Of a DNA stretch of 64,000 nt, positions 39,774 through 51,209 are shown one piece after another. The DNA comes from Capillidium heterosporum. Its lineage: Eukaryota > Entomophthoromycota > Entomophthoromycetes > Entomophthorales > Capillidiaceae. Below the pieces are notes generated by a model. The model saw only the letters and a list, made by a program, of their open reading frames with translations. It was not told the DNA's origin and ran no database searches. Within the stretch, counting starts at the first letter, position 1, and the number at the start of each line of letters is the position of its first letter. The position numbers and the translations under genes were made by a program. The DNA is taken from positions 2,294,001-2,358,000 of the forward strand of contig WBMQ01000003.1 of the NCBI GenBank assembly GCA_016630905.1. Reading direction: 5' to 3'.

Positions 39774-40365
39774 TGGCTGTATCTATGCTATCGACCTTTA
39801 CTTTATTTATCTATAATCGACGTACATAAACTATGCTTATAAATGGAATTTGACTGGGTTGATTATTGCACTTTGATTTATTAGATTTAGTAATGTTTTT
39901 ACACCATATGGTTTATAGTGGTATAAAGTATATTTTCATTATAATGATTTCTATAAGCCTACTAAAGAGCTTTACTAATTCGATAGGCAGCTTCATTTCT
40001 ATTACTATAGATGCTTCTACAACCTTCCTTAGTGATCAAATAGAGATATATTTAAAAAGCCCACGCTATTGCTACCCAAATACCAGCTATTTTTACAAGT
40101 TCAACTAAACAAAATTGTCAACTTGTATAAACTGAGTTTGAGTTGCTTGTAAACCATCCACTATGAAGTTGGAATTCTTCCAAAAGCCAAATCCAATCAA
40201 GTTAAATGGCCCAAGAGGTTGGCTTTTAGCTATTGGATAGGTTTCCAATAACCAATCCCAATTGATCAAGAATCTCGAATAGAAGGGTGCTTATGCATAC
40301 CAAAATAAAGTTTCTATTTGAATTCTACTGTTGAAATTTTCAATTAAATACAACACTCAGCCAAT
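39774..40365. other. Intergenic between seipin and TMX-like genes
   Basis: 3' region of seipin and promoter of the next gene, both plus strand. No gene recognised. Confidence 0.4.
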
Positions 40366-41209
40366 ATGAAATTTTACATTTACCTACTTTTCCTCCTAAG
40401 CTTCGTCTTGGGCTCAGAAGATGACAAAGATTTTGATGTCAGCTCGGTTATCGAGCTTACTGATAGCAACTTTGAAAGACTAGTTAACGACAACAGCGAG
40501 TGGATAGTTGCATTGTAAGTTTCTAGTAGTATATTTTATTCATCTATTCCATTTGTATTTATATATTTTTAAATCCAGTACCGCCAAATGGTGTAGCGCA
40601 TGCAACAGCCTCAAACCAGAGTATGAAAAGTTGGCTGTACAGCTAGCAACTGAACGTTCCAAAGTACGAGTCGCTCGAGTTAACGTCGATACCAATCCGG
40701 CCCTAACCAATAGATTTTTCTTGTTGAGACTACCAACTATTTACTACATCAAAAATCGGGAAGGTAAATTGAATACTATTTAATTTTTCACTAATTTGGT
40801 TGGTAAAGTTCGTGATATCAGTGACGTTCAACGCCAGTACAACGTCATGTTAGAGTTTGTACATAAGCAAGCTTGGAATGATATCGATGTATCAAATGGA
40901 TTATTCTCACCCTTTTCACTCTTGTACTTGTTGTTTTGATACTTTTATTAACACTAGATTTTAATAGTGCTTACGGTGTATTCCATATTGTAATTTTGGG
41001 AACTTGGATGATGAGCCACTTGCCGTAAGATTTATATTTACTTTTACTTATTAATTCTTTGTTTTATTGTACACTATTTAAGTGAATGGGGTTTTGCAAT
41101 GATCTTCCTAGTTACCATCTCGCTTGGACTGTACTACATCAACATCACAACTGAAGTCAAGGCCAATGAGATTAAGTTCCGCGATGTCAAAGTCAAGAAA
41201 CAAAAGTAA
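40366..41209 (+). CDS. ER thioredoxin-related transmembrane protein (TMX-like)
   Basis: Five exons: 40366-40514, 40579-40763, 40809-40923, 40968-41024, 41083-41209; 210 aa. The signal peptide is at 1-18. A thioredoxin domain follows (VIELTDSNFERLV, FTAKWCSACNSLKPEYEKLA, VARVNVDTNPALTNRF, RLPTIYYIK with the cis-proline). The active site is CSAC rather than the usual CGHC or CPAC, so both redox cysteines are present. After the domain comes an amphipathic/membrane region (LFSPFSLL, GVFHIVILG) and a clear TM segment (FAMIFLVTISLGLYYI). The C-terminus is KKQK, matching the KKxx ER-retrieval signal. Predicted to catalyse thiol-disulfide exchange in the ER membrane. Resembles human TMX1 in order and in the AWNDID (EWKSIEP) segment. 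Confidence 0.85.
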
Positions 41210-42439
41210 ACGTTTCAGTAAGGCTGGTGCTTGGCTTGAGTTTAGCTTAGACTTTTTTAAATTTTGATAAAGCAAACTATTTTGCACTATGTTTTTAATT
41301 ATACTAGTGCTTTCTTTTAGACTTGATGTACTCTTTATGATAATGCCAGGTATAGTGGTTTTAGGAAGTATCATGTCTATAAATAAAAGCCTAAGGATCA
41401 TGGTACCTTTGATGAGATAGGAGTGAACTCCTAAATATGGATTATTAGTTTACTTTTCACTACAACTCCCACAGCTCGAGATATTACACCGTACCTTTAG
41501 TACAAACTTTGTTTTGCCCGAGAAGATTCCATTAGTAAGTTCAAGTAGTATAATGTCCTATTGATGTTGAGATGGATTGAGTTGTTGGATAAAGAAACTA
41601 GTGATTGGATCTATATTGGTAAGGCATCCATTAATGTTTTTAAGGCTAGTTTAATTCCAATCTTGATTGAAATTGAAAAGCACTAGGATCCCTACTCAAT
41701 CTAATTTGTCAACTTGAGAAGACAGGTCCAGCCCAGTTTGAAAATGAAGGTAAGATTGAGAGTTCAATAACTTGGATTGAAAGTCTACTTGATGGTGTAG
41801 CAGTAGTTGTAAGTGGAAGATGTTCAATAAGAATCAATAATAACAAATTTGACTATATTTTCACATTCTTCACAAAATAGTATAGCTTCACTTATATCTT
41901 GGTATCTAATTTTTGATGAACCTCTACCAAATTCCCAAGAATTTCTTTTGTTGTATCTAGTATTGAATTTTCAATGAAGCTTAACGGATGTACAGTTAGC
42001 AGATAACTTCTACTATCAATGAGCATAAATGATTAGGTTAAAAGTGCACTATAGTATAAGATAAAATGTGTGAAACAGTTCAACTCATCAACTTGAACAT
42101 TTATATGTAGCAAGCCAATTCCAGCTATATAAGGTTTATACTACATTAAGATTCAACAAATTTTAAAATAAACTAGCCCTATCAAATCCAACTCTACATA
42201 TTCGATGCAATAAATATTATTTAAAATACAATTATAGTAACTTGAGATTAATAAAAAATTAGTTTTAATAGTTAGATTACTTCCAACAACCAAAATACAA
42301 GTTACTTGGGAAGGGAGATATGGTGTACAAAAATGAACGGTAACAATCAAATCCATTGATGTTGAAATGTCATTGAGGGGAGTTGCAAAAAGAAAGGGAA
42401 GTGAAAAGGCAATTGAAGTCAAAGCTGAACCAACTAAAC
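41210..42439. other. Intergenic between convergent TMX-like and hexokinase genes
   Basis: 1.2 kb. Around 41480-41540 a short plus-strand frame reads LEILHRTFSTNFVLPEKIPL and then hits a GTAAG, which could be an exon trace, but no continuation was found. Otherwise nothing. Confidence 0.3.
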
Positions 42440-43954
42440 TTACTGGGAAGCAATCATAGCAGTCATAGCAGCCCCAATACCCGAACCATCCTTAGCGATA
42501 GCAAGCTGGATCTTGGCTGCATCCTCCTCACCCAACAACTCAACAAGAGCCTCCTTCATAAACTCAACATACTTGGGATGATGTTCAAATAGGGAACCGT
42601 CAACACCAACAGTGACGTTACCGTTGAGGCAATCAGCACGCTTGAGGCAGAGAGCGGCAAGGACAGAGGCGGAAAGTCGAGCGGAACGTCTAGCTACAAA
42701 CTCGCAGATACCTCGAACGGTCTCTCTCTCAACCTGAGTAGTAGAGTCATGAGCTAATCCAATGATATCTTCCAGGATGTGACGGGTCTTAGTCAAGCGA
42801 GGGGTATTATCGTCGGAAATCTCCGACAGGTACGAGGTCAAGAACTGTTGCGAAGTGTTGAGTACGGAGGTAGACTTGCCCCCAAACAATACACGGTTGT
42901 CGATGAGGTGTAGCAGGATATGTCTGACGATCTCACCCAAGTACCTGCCCGAAATCATCTTCTCAAAGACCATGGAGTAGGGGTTCTGAGTTTCACGGTC
43001 CAACCTATGGTCGAAGATAGTGCAGGGGATAACTTTCTTCTGGGTGTCAAAGTTGCCCCACTCGATGTTGAGGATCATCTCGTCGCTAATATGGGGGTCA
43101 CCTTTCCATTTTTTGATGTTTTCCAACTTCTCATAGTAGGCGGCGTTGGTTCCGGTACCTAGAATGACACCGGCCAAAGTGTTGGGTTTCTTGTAGGCCG
43201 AAGAAAGTAAAGTACCTACCGTGTCGTTGACGATGGCGGCAACGGAGATGTTGAGTAGCTTGCGATCTAAAGAATCCTGCAGCAGCTGGACTACGTCCTT
43301 ACCGATAGCACCGGGGTTGTTGAAACCTTTGTTCCACATGAGCAACTTACCTCGGTTGATGGCAGTCTGGACAACTGGGAAGGAAAAGGTGAACCCTAAG
43401 GGGATGGTCTTGCCAGTGTTGTTCTGAGTGCCGTACTCCAACAGGAAGTTTTCGATGTGTTCGGCAATGTAGTCGAAGAGGAGTCGAGCTTCAGCAAGCT
43501 TGAGATCTTCGGGCACCAGGTACTTACGCTGGATGACTTCGACGTCTTGATCAGGACCCTTGAGGTGCACCAGGCAGATACGTAGGTTGGAACCGCCTAG
43601 ATCGATAGCAAAGTACGAGCCGATTTCCTCACCAGTTGGTCGGCCAGTTACGAAAGTGGGGATCATAGGTAAATCACTGTCGTCGGTTACTAAACCTAGT
43701 TCCATAGCCTTTATGAACTCGTTCTGGATGAACTTCAAGGTGTCAGTGGACAAGTTGAATTCGGCTTCGATCTGGAAGAACAGCTTGGCGAGGGCCGAAC
43801 TCTCTTCGGAGCTTAGGAACTTTTCGTTTTGGGATGGAGGGCTGTCGTTCTGAGGACGGTAGATGTTCATCTTGCTGTTGACTCTGGGGATGGGGGTGGC
43901 ACCGCTGTCCTTAGTTTGTATGTCGTTGGTTGATGTGGTTGGGTTAGTCATCAT
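42440..43954 (-). CDS. HXK: Hexokinase
   Basis: Intronless, 504 aa. Phosphorylates glucose and related hexoses with ATP at the entry of glycolysis. Signatures: phosphate-1 loop FAIDLGGSNLRICLV (115-129), sugar-binding LGFTFSFPVVQTAINRGKLLMWNKGF (187-211), catalytic aspartate D244 in AAIVNDTVGTLL, and the adenosine region VGVDGSLFEHHPKY near the C-terminus. The N-terminal ~45 residues are Ser/Thr/Pro-rich with no obvious targeting signal. It ends AMTAMIASQ, so it lacks a longer tail. GGSNLR (not GGTNLR) and the insert-free length fit fungal hexo/glucokinases; hexokinase versus glucokinase specificity cannot be decided from sequence. Convergent with the TMX-like gene. Third positions are C/G-rich, suggesting high expression. 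Confidence 0.95.
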   Translation of the reverse strand: MMTNPTTSTNDIQTKDSGATPIPRVNSKMNIYRPQNDSPPSQNEKFLSSEESSALAKLFFQIEAEFNLSTDTLKFIQNEFIKAMELGLVTDDSDLPMIPTFVTGRPTGEEIGSYFAIDLGGSNLRICLVHLKGPDQDVEVIQRKYLVPEDLKLAEARLLFDYIAEHIENFLLEYGTQNNTGKTIPLGFTFSFPVVQTAINRGKLLMWNKGFNNPGAIGKDVVQLLQDSLDRKLLNISVAAIVNDTVGTLLSSAYKKPNTLAGVILGTGTNAAYYEKLENIKKWKGDPHISDEMILNIEWGNFDTQKKVIPCTIFDHRLDRETQNPYSMVFEKMISGRYLGEIVRHILLHLIDNRVLFGGKSTSVLNTSQQFLTSYLSEISDDNTPRLTKTRHILEDIIGLAHDSTTQVERETVRGICEFVARRSARLSASVLAALCLKRADCLNGNVTVGVDGSLFEHHPKYVEFMKEALVELLGEEDAAKIQLAIAKDGSGIGAAMTAMIASQ

Positions 43955-45709
43955 GGTTTGCTATATGCTTGGAGCCTTTAAATAGTTGTGGAGATTTGAG
44001 TTATGGGACAGTATATGGAGGTTTACGTTAGGTTATCTTTTTCAATGAGAGGTGATTTATAGCCTCCACCCCACATTTTATAGTCGCCAGCAATTCAATT
44101 GGATTCTATTCCAATCCCACCCTTTCAAATTTGAACCAGTCAGGTTGGAACTTTTCATCATTTCCAGCTCCTTATTTCGCGTTAAAGTTCATCCACCTAA
44201 TCACATCCAATGGCTGGCTTTGAATTTCGATCTAGATTGGTTTTCATGCACCTGACTTGAGCTTTTGACAATTCCAGTCACAAGGTCCAATTTCACCTAC
44301 AAAAGTGGTAGAGGGGTTTAGAGCCATAAAGAAAAGAACATATTGCCAAATCCATCCAAACTTTTCAAATCATGTCATAGCTGCTGAGAGAATTGCCGTG
44401 ATAAATCCGTATTCGTCGCTGTTCTTGGCCTTAAATTGCTGGGAAAGTAACTTTGAAAAACTTGGGCAATAGCAGACCAAACTAACTAGTGATGGGCTCT
44501 AGAGCTGCGTCCTTCGATACTAAAACCTGTCGAATGGACTACTCATCAGCCTATTAGCTTTGGGCACTTTCCTTAAATTCCAAATTGTAGCTCACAATTT
44601 CTATATTCTTAGTTCCAGCTTATTAATAGATCTCAAAATATATTTAGTTTATCCCCAACCCAACTTATTCTCAAATTTATTTGAAATTTCATCATAGTTG
44701 GTAGCATTTTACTAAAATAATTCAAAGCTTCGGCCTTGATTTATAAGATCCACCCGCCCTACAATATTACCGACAGTTCCAACTTGTGGATAATCTTGGT
44801 CCTCTTGCCAACCTTGCCAACTGCTAATTGCTTTTTGTCGTTTTAGCATTTTACTATATATATCACAGCTATTTTGATGTGATTCCCGTTATATCGCATT
44901 AGATTACACTCCTTTATCTTTATCTCAATGCTAGTATCAGAACAAAGTGGCTATCTATGCCACTCCTTACATATATATTTTCCCACGATACTGGTTTAGG
45001 TCCATGAATTGCTATATTTTTAGCTCTATTGAAGAAACATGTAATTATATTAGGAAGTTCCATCACATGTAAGATGCTGAACTGATAAGACACTTTATGA
45101 AAGCAACATTTAGAATTTCACCATATAGGATCATGGACGTTGTGATATCATCTAATCTTGATCCTCATATTTTGGAAAAGTAGTAGACGGGTATTGAAAC
45201 ATAATTTGGGAAGCGTTGCTGATTCCACGCATTATATATATTTGAAGGTTTACTTGCAACCTGCAAAAATCTAAATGCATTTGAAAACTGTGAGCTACTA
45301 ACCAACTCATGTGCGTATGTACATTGAAAATATAAGCTAAAGGATAGGAAGACAGAATGTGTCTACTTTCTTTTAGTATTAGCTTTATTGAAAAATGTGT
45401 GTGATCCTACACGAAGATAGCCTAAATAACTATGTACAGTGTATTTTAATAAAATCAAAATTAACCATATAAAGGCATGATGGAAAGCGTTATACAATAA
45501 AAACTAATGCGAATACTCAAACTATTGATAGAGTAAGATGAAGAGTACTGAACTATAAAATACTTTATATAAGAAGTTTATTATATCTACAAAAAGGCAC
45601 ATCAATCCACATATTTGCAACAAATTAGTTGGCAACTTTCAAAACCAAACCCTCCACATCAAGCTTTGCCTATATATTTCCTTATTGTAATAACATATCT
45701 ACCCACATG
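43955..45709. other. 1.75-kb intergenic region
   Basis: Hexokinase promoter at the left; the PSMD5-like gene ends at the right. On the minus strand 44438-44364 gives FSKLLSQQFKAKNSDEYGFI followed by TAILSAAMT and TGA, with well-balanced codons. It may be the last exon of a small gene, but no clean 5' exon could be joined. No other feature seen. Confidence 0.35.
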
Positions 45710-47518
45710 CTATCTAATAGCGATCTCGTAAGCACCTACATTAGAAAATATTAGATTCTTATAAAGGATAGTTCTATTTACCTCACTAACTAATTTCCAC
45801 TTTGTCGACACCTGTACCTCGCTTTGATTTAGGTTATAGATGTAGCCGCTAACCCATTTATTTACTTCTCGCACTAGTTTATAATCCAACATCAGTACCT
45901 GGAATATCAACGACTTTTGATCTGCTTGGTTGACTTTTGATTCAAGTATTTCAGTTACCAGGTCAATAAGCTTGATATCAGTTGCATCTTTTTGAGTAAT
46001 AATTATTTGCATGAGACGGATGAGCTCGATGACATCAAAGTTGACATCCAATATCTGCCGTTGTTTCTCCTGGTCGCAACCAATAACTATAAGGATTTGG
46101 ACAATCTAATAGAAAAAGAGATCAATTTGGAATATACTTAAAACTCTATACCTTGAACTTCGTATCCGAATCGACTCCCAATAACTCTAACAACTTTTTA
46201 CAACCATCTTCTGAAAGTTCAACATGCAACTGAAACCTACCCAGCAAAACTAAAACTTCGACGACAAAAGTAGGATAAGTTAAATCAAAGTCTAATTGGC
46301 CCAACAGCTTATCCAAAATTTCAGCAACACCAGTCAGGTCCAACTCCTTGTATCCATTCTCAAGTAACAGCTGTAACGCTCGAAACCAACTTAGACATCT
46401 AGCTAAATCGCATTGACCGTTTACCCGAAGATCGAAAGTGGCTCTAGATAGTGAAGTAACTAACGCGTTGATAAGGTGATCCGGCTTCATCTTAACCAAG
46501 TCACCATCCTCGACCAACTTCAAAGTTCGTATGAGGACCATTGAGTCTTTGGATTCCAACAATGGGGTCAACGAGAATAGAATAGGTTTTAAGCTGAAAT
46601 TGGGGACGCTATGCAAGGCGCAATTTAAAAGCTGCAGCGTAGGGAGGTAAAGCTGAGGACGACTTAAGCCGAGTCGAGCCAACTCCAACAGAGCTATAAG
46701 GTTGACTTTTTCGTGGGAAGGGTTGGCTTTGATCAACTTGACCATCAACTTGATTATATGGAACTGGTTGGTCAGCCTACAAGATGTATACCAAAAATTA
46801 CAACCAGCGGTTTACAACAAAAACTTACGTCAACTTACGTTCCATCAAATTAAACAGTAAAGGGAATTGAGAAGTTAAAAGTTGGGTATGGAGTGCAGTT
46901 GGTAAACTGTATAAATCTTTTAAGCCTTGTAACAGATCGTTTTGATTTTCACTTTTCAATAACTTTTGAATGTTAGCTTCATACTATCAAAAAATTACCT
47001 TGTAAGTGGAGTTGAAACTCAGTAACGTCAGCCCTTCAAGCTCAGCTGTATTTCTAACTAGAGGGTACTCGTACAGCAACCCACTTAAACTTATCGATTG
47101 GTGATCAGTTTGGGTCGTAAAGCTTTTCAAAACTAAGGGCATCTGATTGACGGTTAAATAGGGTAATGTCAACTGGATAGAGCGGTATCGTTGGTACCAA
47201 ATTTGTAAACTAGCCAACTTTTCAAATAAAAATTAGTCCAAATTATAAAATATATCCTTTTAATATTACCTTGGACCGGTTTGAAAGTTTGAGGATATGT
47301 TCTAATTCTGTTAAAAGTTCATTTAATTCAACTTTGAAAATGGCTTCCAGCACCTAAAGGATTAGCTTTATTTTGAAGGTGCAAAGTACATGTAGGTTGG
47401 GTGCTTTAGCTAACTTGTTTTTAAATTGGATAGTTGCTATAGAATTTTCATCTTCGGTGTTGACTAGGTAATTCAAGGTCTCCAGTTGGAAGGTTGCTAG
47501 CAAGTTGTGTTCCGTCAT
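45710..47518 (-). CDS. Helical-repeat protein resembling proteasome chaperone PSMD5/Hsm3
   Basis: Six exons on the minus strand: 47518-47390, 47353-47270, 47217-46999, 46962-46829, 46776-46152, 46105-45710 (528 aa), all in phase. The product is almost entirely amphipathic Leu-rich helices like HEAT/ARM repeats (for example LMVKLIKANPSHEKVNLIAL, LYLPTLQLLNCALHSVP). Length matches human PSMD5 (about 504) and the last part (YKLVREVNKW ... KLVSEVGAYEI) loosely recalls the PSMD5 end (ELVKALANSK ... YLSEGPYYV). PSMD5/Hsm3 chaperones the base of the 19S proteasome. The assignment is tentative; any HEAT-repeat protein is possible. A possible 46-nt intron (45781-45736) near the 3' end would change the last residues and move the stop to 45682. 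Confidence 0.5.
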
Positions 47519-48426
47519 CTTGGTAAGCTAATTTGAGTTGAGGTTTTTAATTTCAGAGTTCAATACTTCAAACCTATTTAGTTAATCTGGTCAACAATTA
47601 TTGTAGGTTTGAATTATTTTCTTTTCAGCTGTTTGGTGCAATAATTTCTGACTAAACCAGTAAATATTATTCTAGTCAGAAATAAGTATAACTTTTTAGT
47701 ATTCTGTTCACAAAACCAGGGCAAGTATTTACAAGCTCTACTTGAAGTAATTCGAGAGTTTATGTGAACAGTATAGTATAAGGCTTGTCATACTTTCTTC
47801 CGACCAAAGTACTAGAAACTTTAAAACGAATGCGAATTGAGATTTCCAAATTAACAACTTTCAAATCTAATCCTAAAATTGTACATTGAAGCATTTAATT
47901 TGGAAATTCAGCTTACATTTATGTTTTCTCTACTCCAAGATACGTTCCATCGTACAAGTCTATCTATTCCTAAGGACACGAAAGAGTACCAAGCAAAGCG
48001 GAGTTCTAATACCTCATGCTTGATGCTCTTGGATTTTTAGAGCCAAATCGTGCTGTATCTCGACTAGCAGTAAGGATAAGCTGCTTCTTCCTCAACTAAT
48101 GATTTGCAAAATATCTTTTAGTCAGCTTATGACAATTCAACCTTGTGGCCATTGAAATTAGTAATCCATGAGACAAGAGTTGAACGTTATGATTTTTGGA
48201 TCGAGGTGGCAAGATTCAAAATGGACCAATAAAGCTGCCAGACTTTACAAAATACGTGGCATCGACTTGTTAAGTTAAGCTTCCATATCAAATCGTCTAG
48301 AATTCAATTTACCCAAAACTTTACAGCAGCATATAAATAGAATCACAACTCCAGTTGCTTCTCGTTTATCATAGAAACTTTAGCAAAGGTACCATCCCTC
48401 ATTCAAATAGCACAAAGATATAAAAC
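47519..48426. promoter_or_regulatory. Shared divergent upstream region
   Basis: 908 bp between the divergent PSMD5-like (minus) and riboflavin kinase (plus) genes. TATAAATA at 48332-48339 lies about 87 bp before the FMN1 start. A 39-codon frame at 47921-48040 starts with ATG but has no recognisable features and may be chance. Confidence 0.4.
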
Positions 48427-49091
48427 ATGGCATCCAACCAAGAAGATCCAACTGTAGGTAGACCAATCCAAGATTCCAACACAGCAGTCCAAGCCCCATT
48501 CCCCATCTACTTGGAAGGTGAAGTTGTAAAGGGATTCGGTAGAGGTTCAAAGGAATTAGGTATCCCTACAGGTAACTTTCCTATTAAATCAATGCATTTA
48601 CATATATTCATTTCAGCAAACTACAGTCAAGACTACGTCGATGGTTTAAGTCTATCACAGTTGAAGGAGGGCATCTACTATGGCTACTCCTTTATCCAAC
48701 CAGAAGGTGAAACTAATAACAACGACGAAGGCAAAGTTCTACCTATGGTCATGTCATTAGGTTGGAACCCCTATTACAAAAATGAAAAGAGATCAGCCGT
48801 AAGTATTTTGTCTACTATAAGTACTAATTTTTATTAGGAGGTGTACATCATCAACGATTTTAAAAAAGACTTTTACGGTAAAAACATGAAGACATTAATC
48901 TTAGGGTTTATTAGAGAGGAACGTAGCTATAATTCATTAGGTACGTATTAATATAGTTCTATTATATTTATTTTATGTAAATAGATGCACTCAAGAAGGA
49001 CATTTGGTTCGATGTAGACTTTTGCAAGAACTCATTGCAACTCGAGCACCTAGCTATCCAAAACTTCCAAACTTACTTTACCAAACAATAA
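48427..49091 (+). CDS. FMN1: Riboflavin kinase
   Basis: Four exons: 48427-48571, 48617-48798, 48838-48940, 48985-49091; 178 aa. Phosphorylates riboflavin to FMN. The spliced protein contains the flavokinase signature GFGRGSKELGIPTANYS with the PTAN motif created across intron 1, then EGIYYGYS, the [22 protein letters not shown] core (usual SIGWNPFY..KTVE.HI; the catalytic Glu is in AEVYII) and FYGKNMKTLILGFIREERSYNSL. Length is typical for monofunctional fungal Fmn1. The N-terminal about 20 residues are flexible and show no clear transmembrane segment. Convergent with the Aha1-like gene, whose stop is only 57 bp away, so the 3' UTRs probably overlap. Confidence 0.95.
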
Positions 49092-49148
49092 GTTTCAAGA
49101 TATAAAATAAACAATTCATTTCAAATACTTTTATTGCACTATAAAAAT

Positions 49149-50290
49149 CTACTCTCTTTTAAGGTAATTCAAGGTAAGGTAAGTTAGGCCGACTACGACG
49201 GTAGTCGTTAAAGTTAAGTTGAAGGGTCGGAATACCCAACCTAATACCGACTGTTCTTTGGCGTTGGTTTGGAATTTATCAATGATAGGTTGGTAGACCT
49301 CCTTGTACCAGTGAAGTTCGACACTGTTCTTGAACTTTTCATTGATATTTTCGTGCTTTATAAGGAGCTGGCTGCTTGCCTTTCCATTACTACCTTCTTT
49401 GAATTGTAAAGTGACTATGCAGTACTCATCTAAATAAACAGGTTGATACAGTGTTGTTACAATATAAAAATGTAGTTACCTTTAGGCATGGCGTCGAATC
49501 TCCACTTCAACTTCAATAACTTGGGCTTCTCTGCCTCAAGGATAGTACCGCGGATAGTTCCATTGAAGATTCTAAAAGGCAAATTGGGTGCTGGTACGAA
49601 GGTGGTGTTTTGATTGGACCAGGTACTTATCAATTTGGCATCGGTCAAGATGGAGTATAAGTCATACAGTGGAATGTTGAAGTTGAAATTGAATTCTAAG
49701 GTCGTACCATCTGCACTTTCTCCATTTACCTTGGCCTTTACTTTCGAATCGCTAACCTTAGCTTTAGCTTGAGTTGGAGACTGCTTTTGAGTTTGTTGCC
49801 CATTTAAAACTTTAACGTCGCCTTCATTGCTTTCGATGACTTTGCGTTCCAACGCTTCGATAAAGCCCTTAATCTTGGGTAAGATACTCTTGTTAAAGTG
49901 ACTGTTCAAATGGTTATCTTGCCCAACTATTTCAACGATTATAGAATCAAAGTCCAATTCTTGAGTCAACTCTTCGACTTTTACTTTGATATTCTTATTG
50001 CCGTTTAAGGAAACTAGGGTGAAGGAGATAGTTAAATCGAATAAGACAAAAACCTTTCCTTTTCTGTGGTTTAAGTCGGAGTTCCCTTTGACACTGATAT
50101 CCTTCAGCTGAATTTCAGAGTTGGTGAGAGAATTTAAATTGTCGATTAGTAGGTTTTTGGTAAAGAGGAAGCAGTTTTTGTCGGTCCAATGCCTATTTCA
50201 TATTGAAGATTGGTTTGATATTAAATTAATACTTGCTATAAAGGTTTTTAATGCTTACCAGTTGTTAACATTCTTCCAGTTGTCTCCCAT
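49149..50290 (-). CDS. AHA1: Hsp90 co-chaperone Aha1-like, with hydrophobic C-terminal tail
   Basis: Three exons on the minus strand: 50290-50259, 50192-49480, 49429-49149; 341 aa. Aha1 stimulates the Hsp90 ATPase. N-terminal domain: NNWHWTDKNC (family NVNNWHW.EK), a region with KGKVFVLFDLTISFTL, and EIVGQDNH. A charged/Gln linker (about 140-185) leads to the AHSA1 domain (IPLYDLYSILTDAKLISTWS, FRIFNGTIRGTILEAEKPKLL, LKWRF, SVELHWYKEVYQPI). The family NxNNWHW element is present, with the W codon split across intron 1. Unusually, the last 32 residues contain an uninterrupted hydrophobic run (FNLTLTTTVVVGLTYLTLNYL) ending in KRE, like a tail-anchor TM segment; yeast and human Aha1 are soluble and lack this. 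Confidence 0.9.
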
Positions 50291-51209
50291 CTTTTATCTA
50301 CTGTAGCCACACAGACTTGATCAGTGAAAGGGAATTTCCACTGAAAAATTTATGGGTAAACTTCAAGTTTAGCCTTGTCGAGTAAACTTAAAAGTAGTAT
50401 AAGTCTATAGTTAAATAGTGCACATATTAAAAACTGCAATCGGAACAGTTTTAAATGAAATTGCTTTTGTAGCTTCATTTCAAACTCTAAAATGTCAGTA
50501 CCTAGTGAAAGCTACATATTTTCAAATATGATTTACTTTAGCTGAAAATTAAGTATTTCTATTTGGTACCAGTAAACTGATAATGTAAAAATCGATTTTA
50601 TGTACACTCTTCTTATTTGAAAGCCTCTCTTACTTAAGACGGGTTTCTAAAATGCACCACTAATTAACCTGGGTTTAGTACAACAGCATCCTAATTAAAT
50701 CAATTTCAAGCCTATATATACGCCCCACAGATACTAGTTACTAGTATACTAGTCTCAAGTCCCTGGTAATACTGGTATGAGCAAACCTATAAAATAAATC
50801 TACAAGTCATCAAACCGCCCTATAAATGCCGGAAACGTGCCGAGTTTTAAAGCGCTACCATTGAGAGATAGATAAGGTACAAATAGCTACTTTTTAAAGC
50901 CATCTAAAATTCTTGTAAAGGGCAAAGCTATAGGAACATATGTAAAATCGTGCTCCAATATCTCGGTGTAATGTAAGGATCTAATTATTCTAATTGCATA
51001 AAAATAGATTGGTATTTATAACCACAAAGCTCAATTAAAACTCCATCCACATTTCCAAAACCTATGCTTCACAACCTGCCCATTAAACTGATAAACTTCG
51101 AAATCCAAGCAAAATGCCATTGGATGATTGGTGACTCCAACTCACTATAAAAAGCAGCACTATAAAGGTTTCTAAGCAGTTCACAAACAAGAACTTTGTC
51201 TTAACGAAA
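50291..51209. promoter_or_regulatory. Divergent upstream region of Aha1-like and mannosyltransferase genes
   Basis: 919 bp. TATAAAAA at 51146-51153 is 56 bp before the mannosyltransferase start. An ACTAGT-rich palindromic patch lies around 50732-50754. No gene recognised. Confidence 0.4.
51146..51153 (+). promoter_or_regulatory. TATA box of mannosyltransferase gene
   Basis: TATAAAAA 56 bp before the start codon, in the usual range for fungal core promoters seen in this window. Confidence 0.5.
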
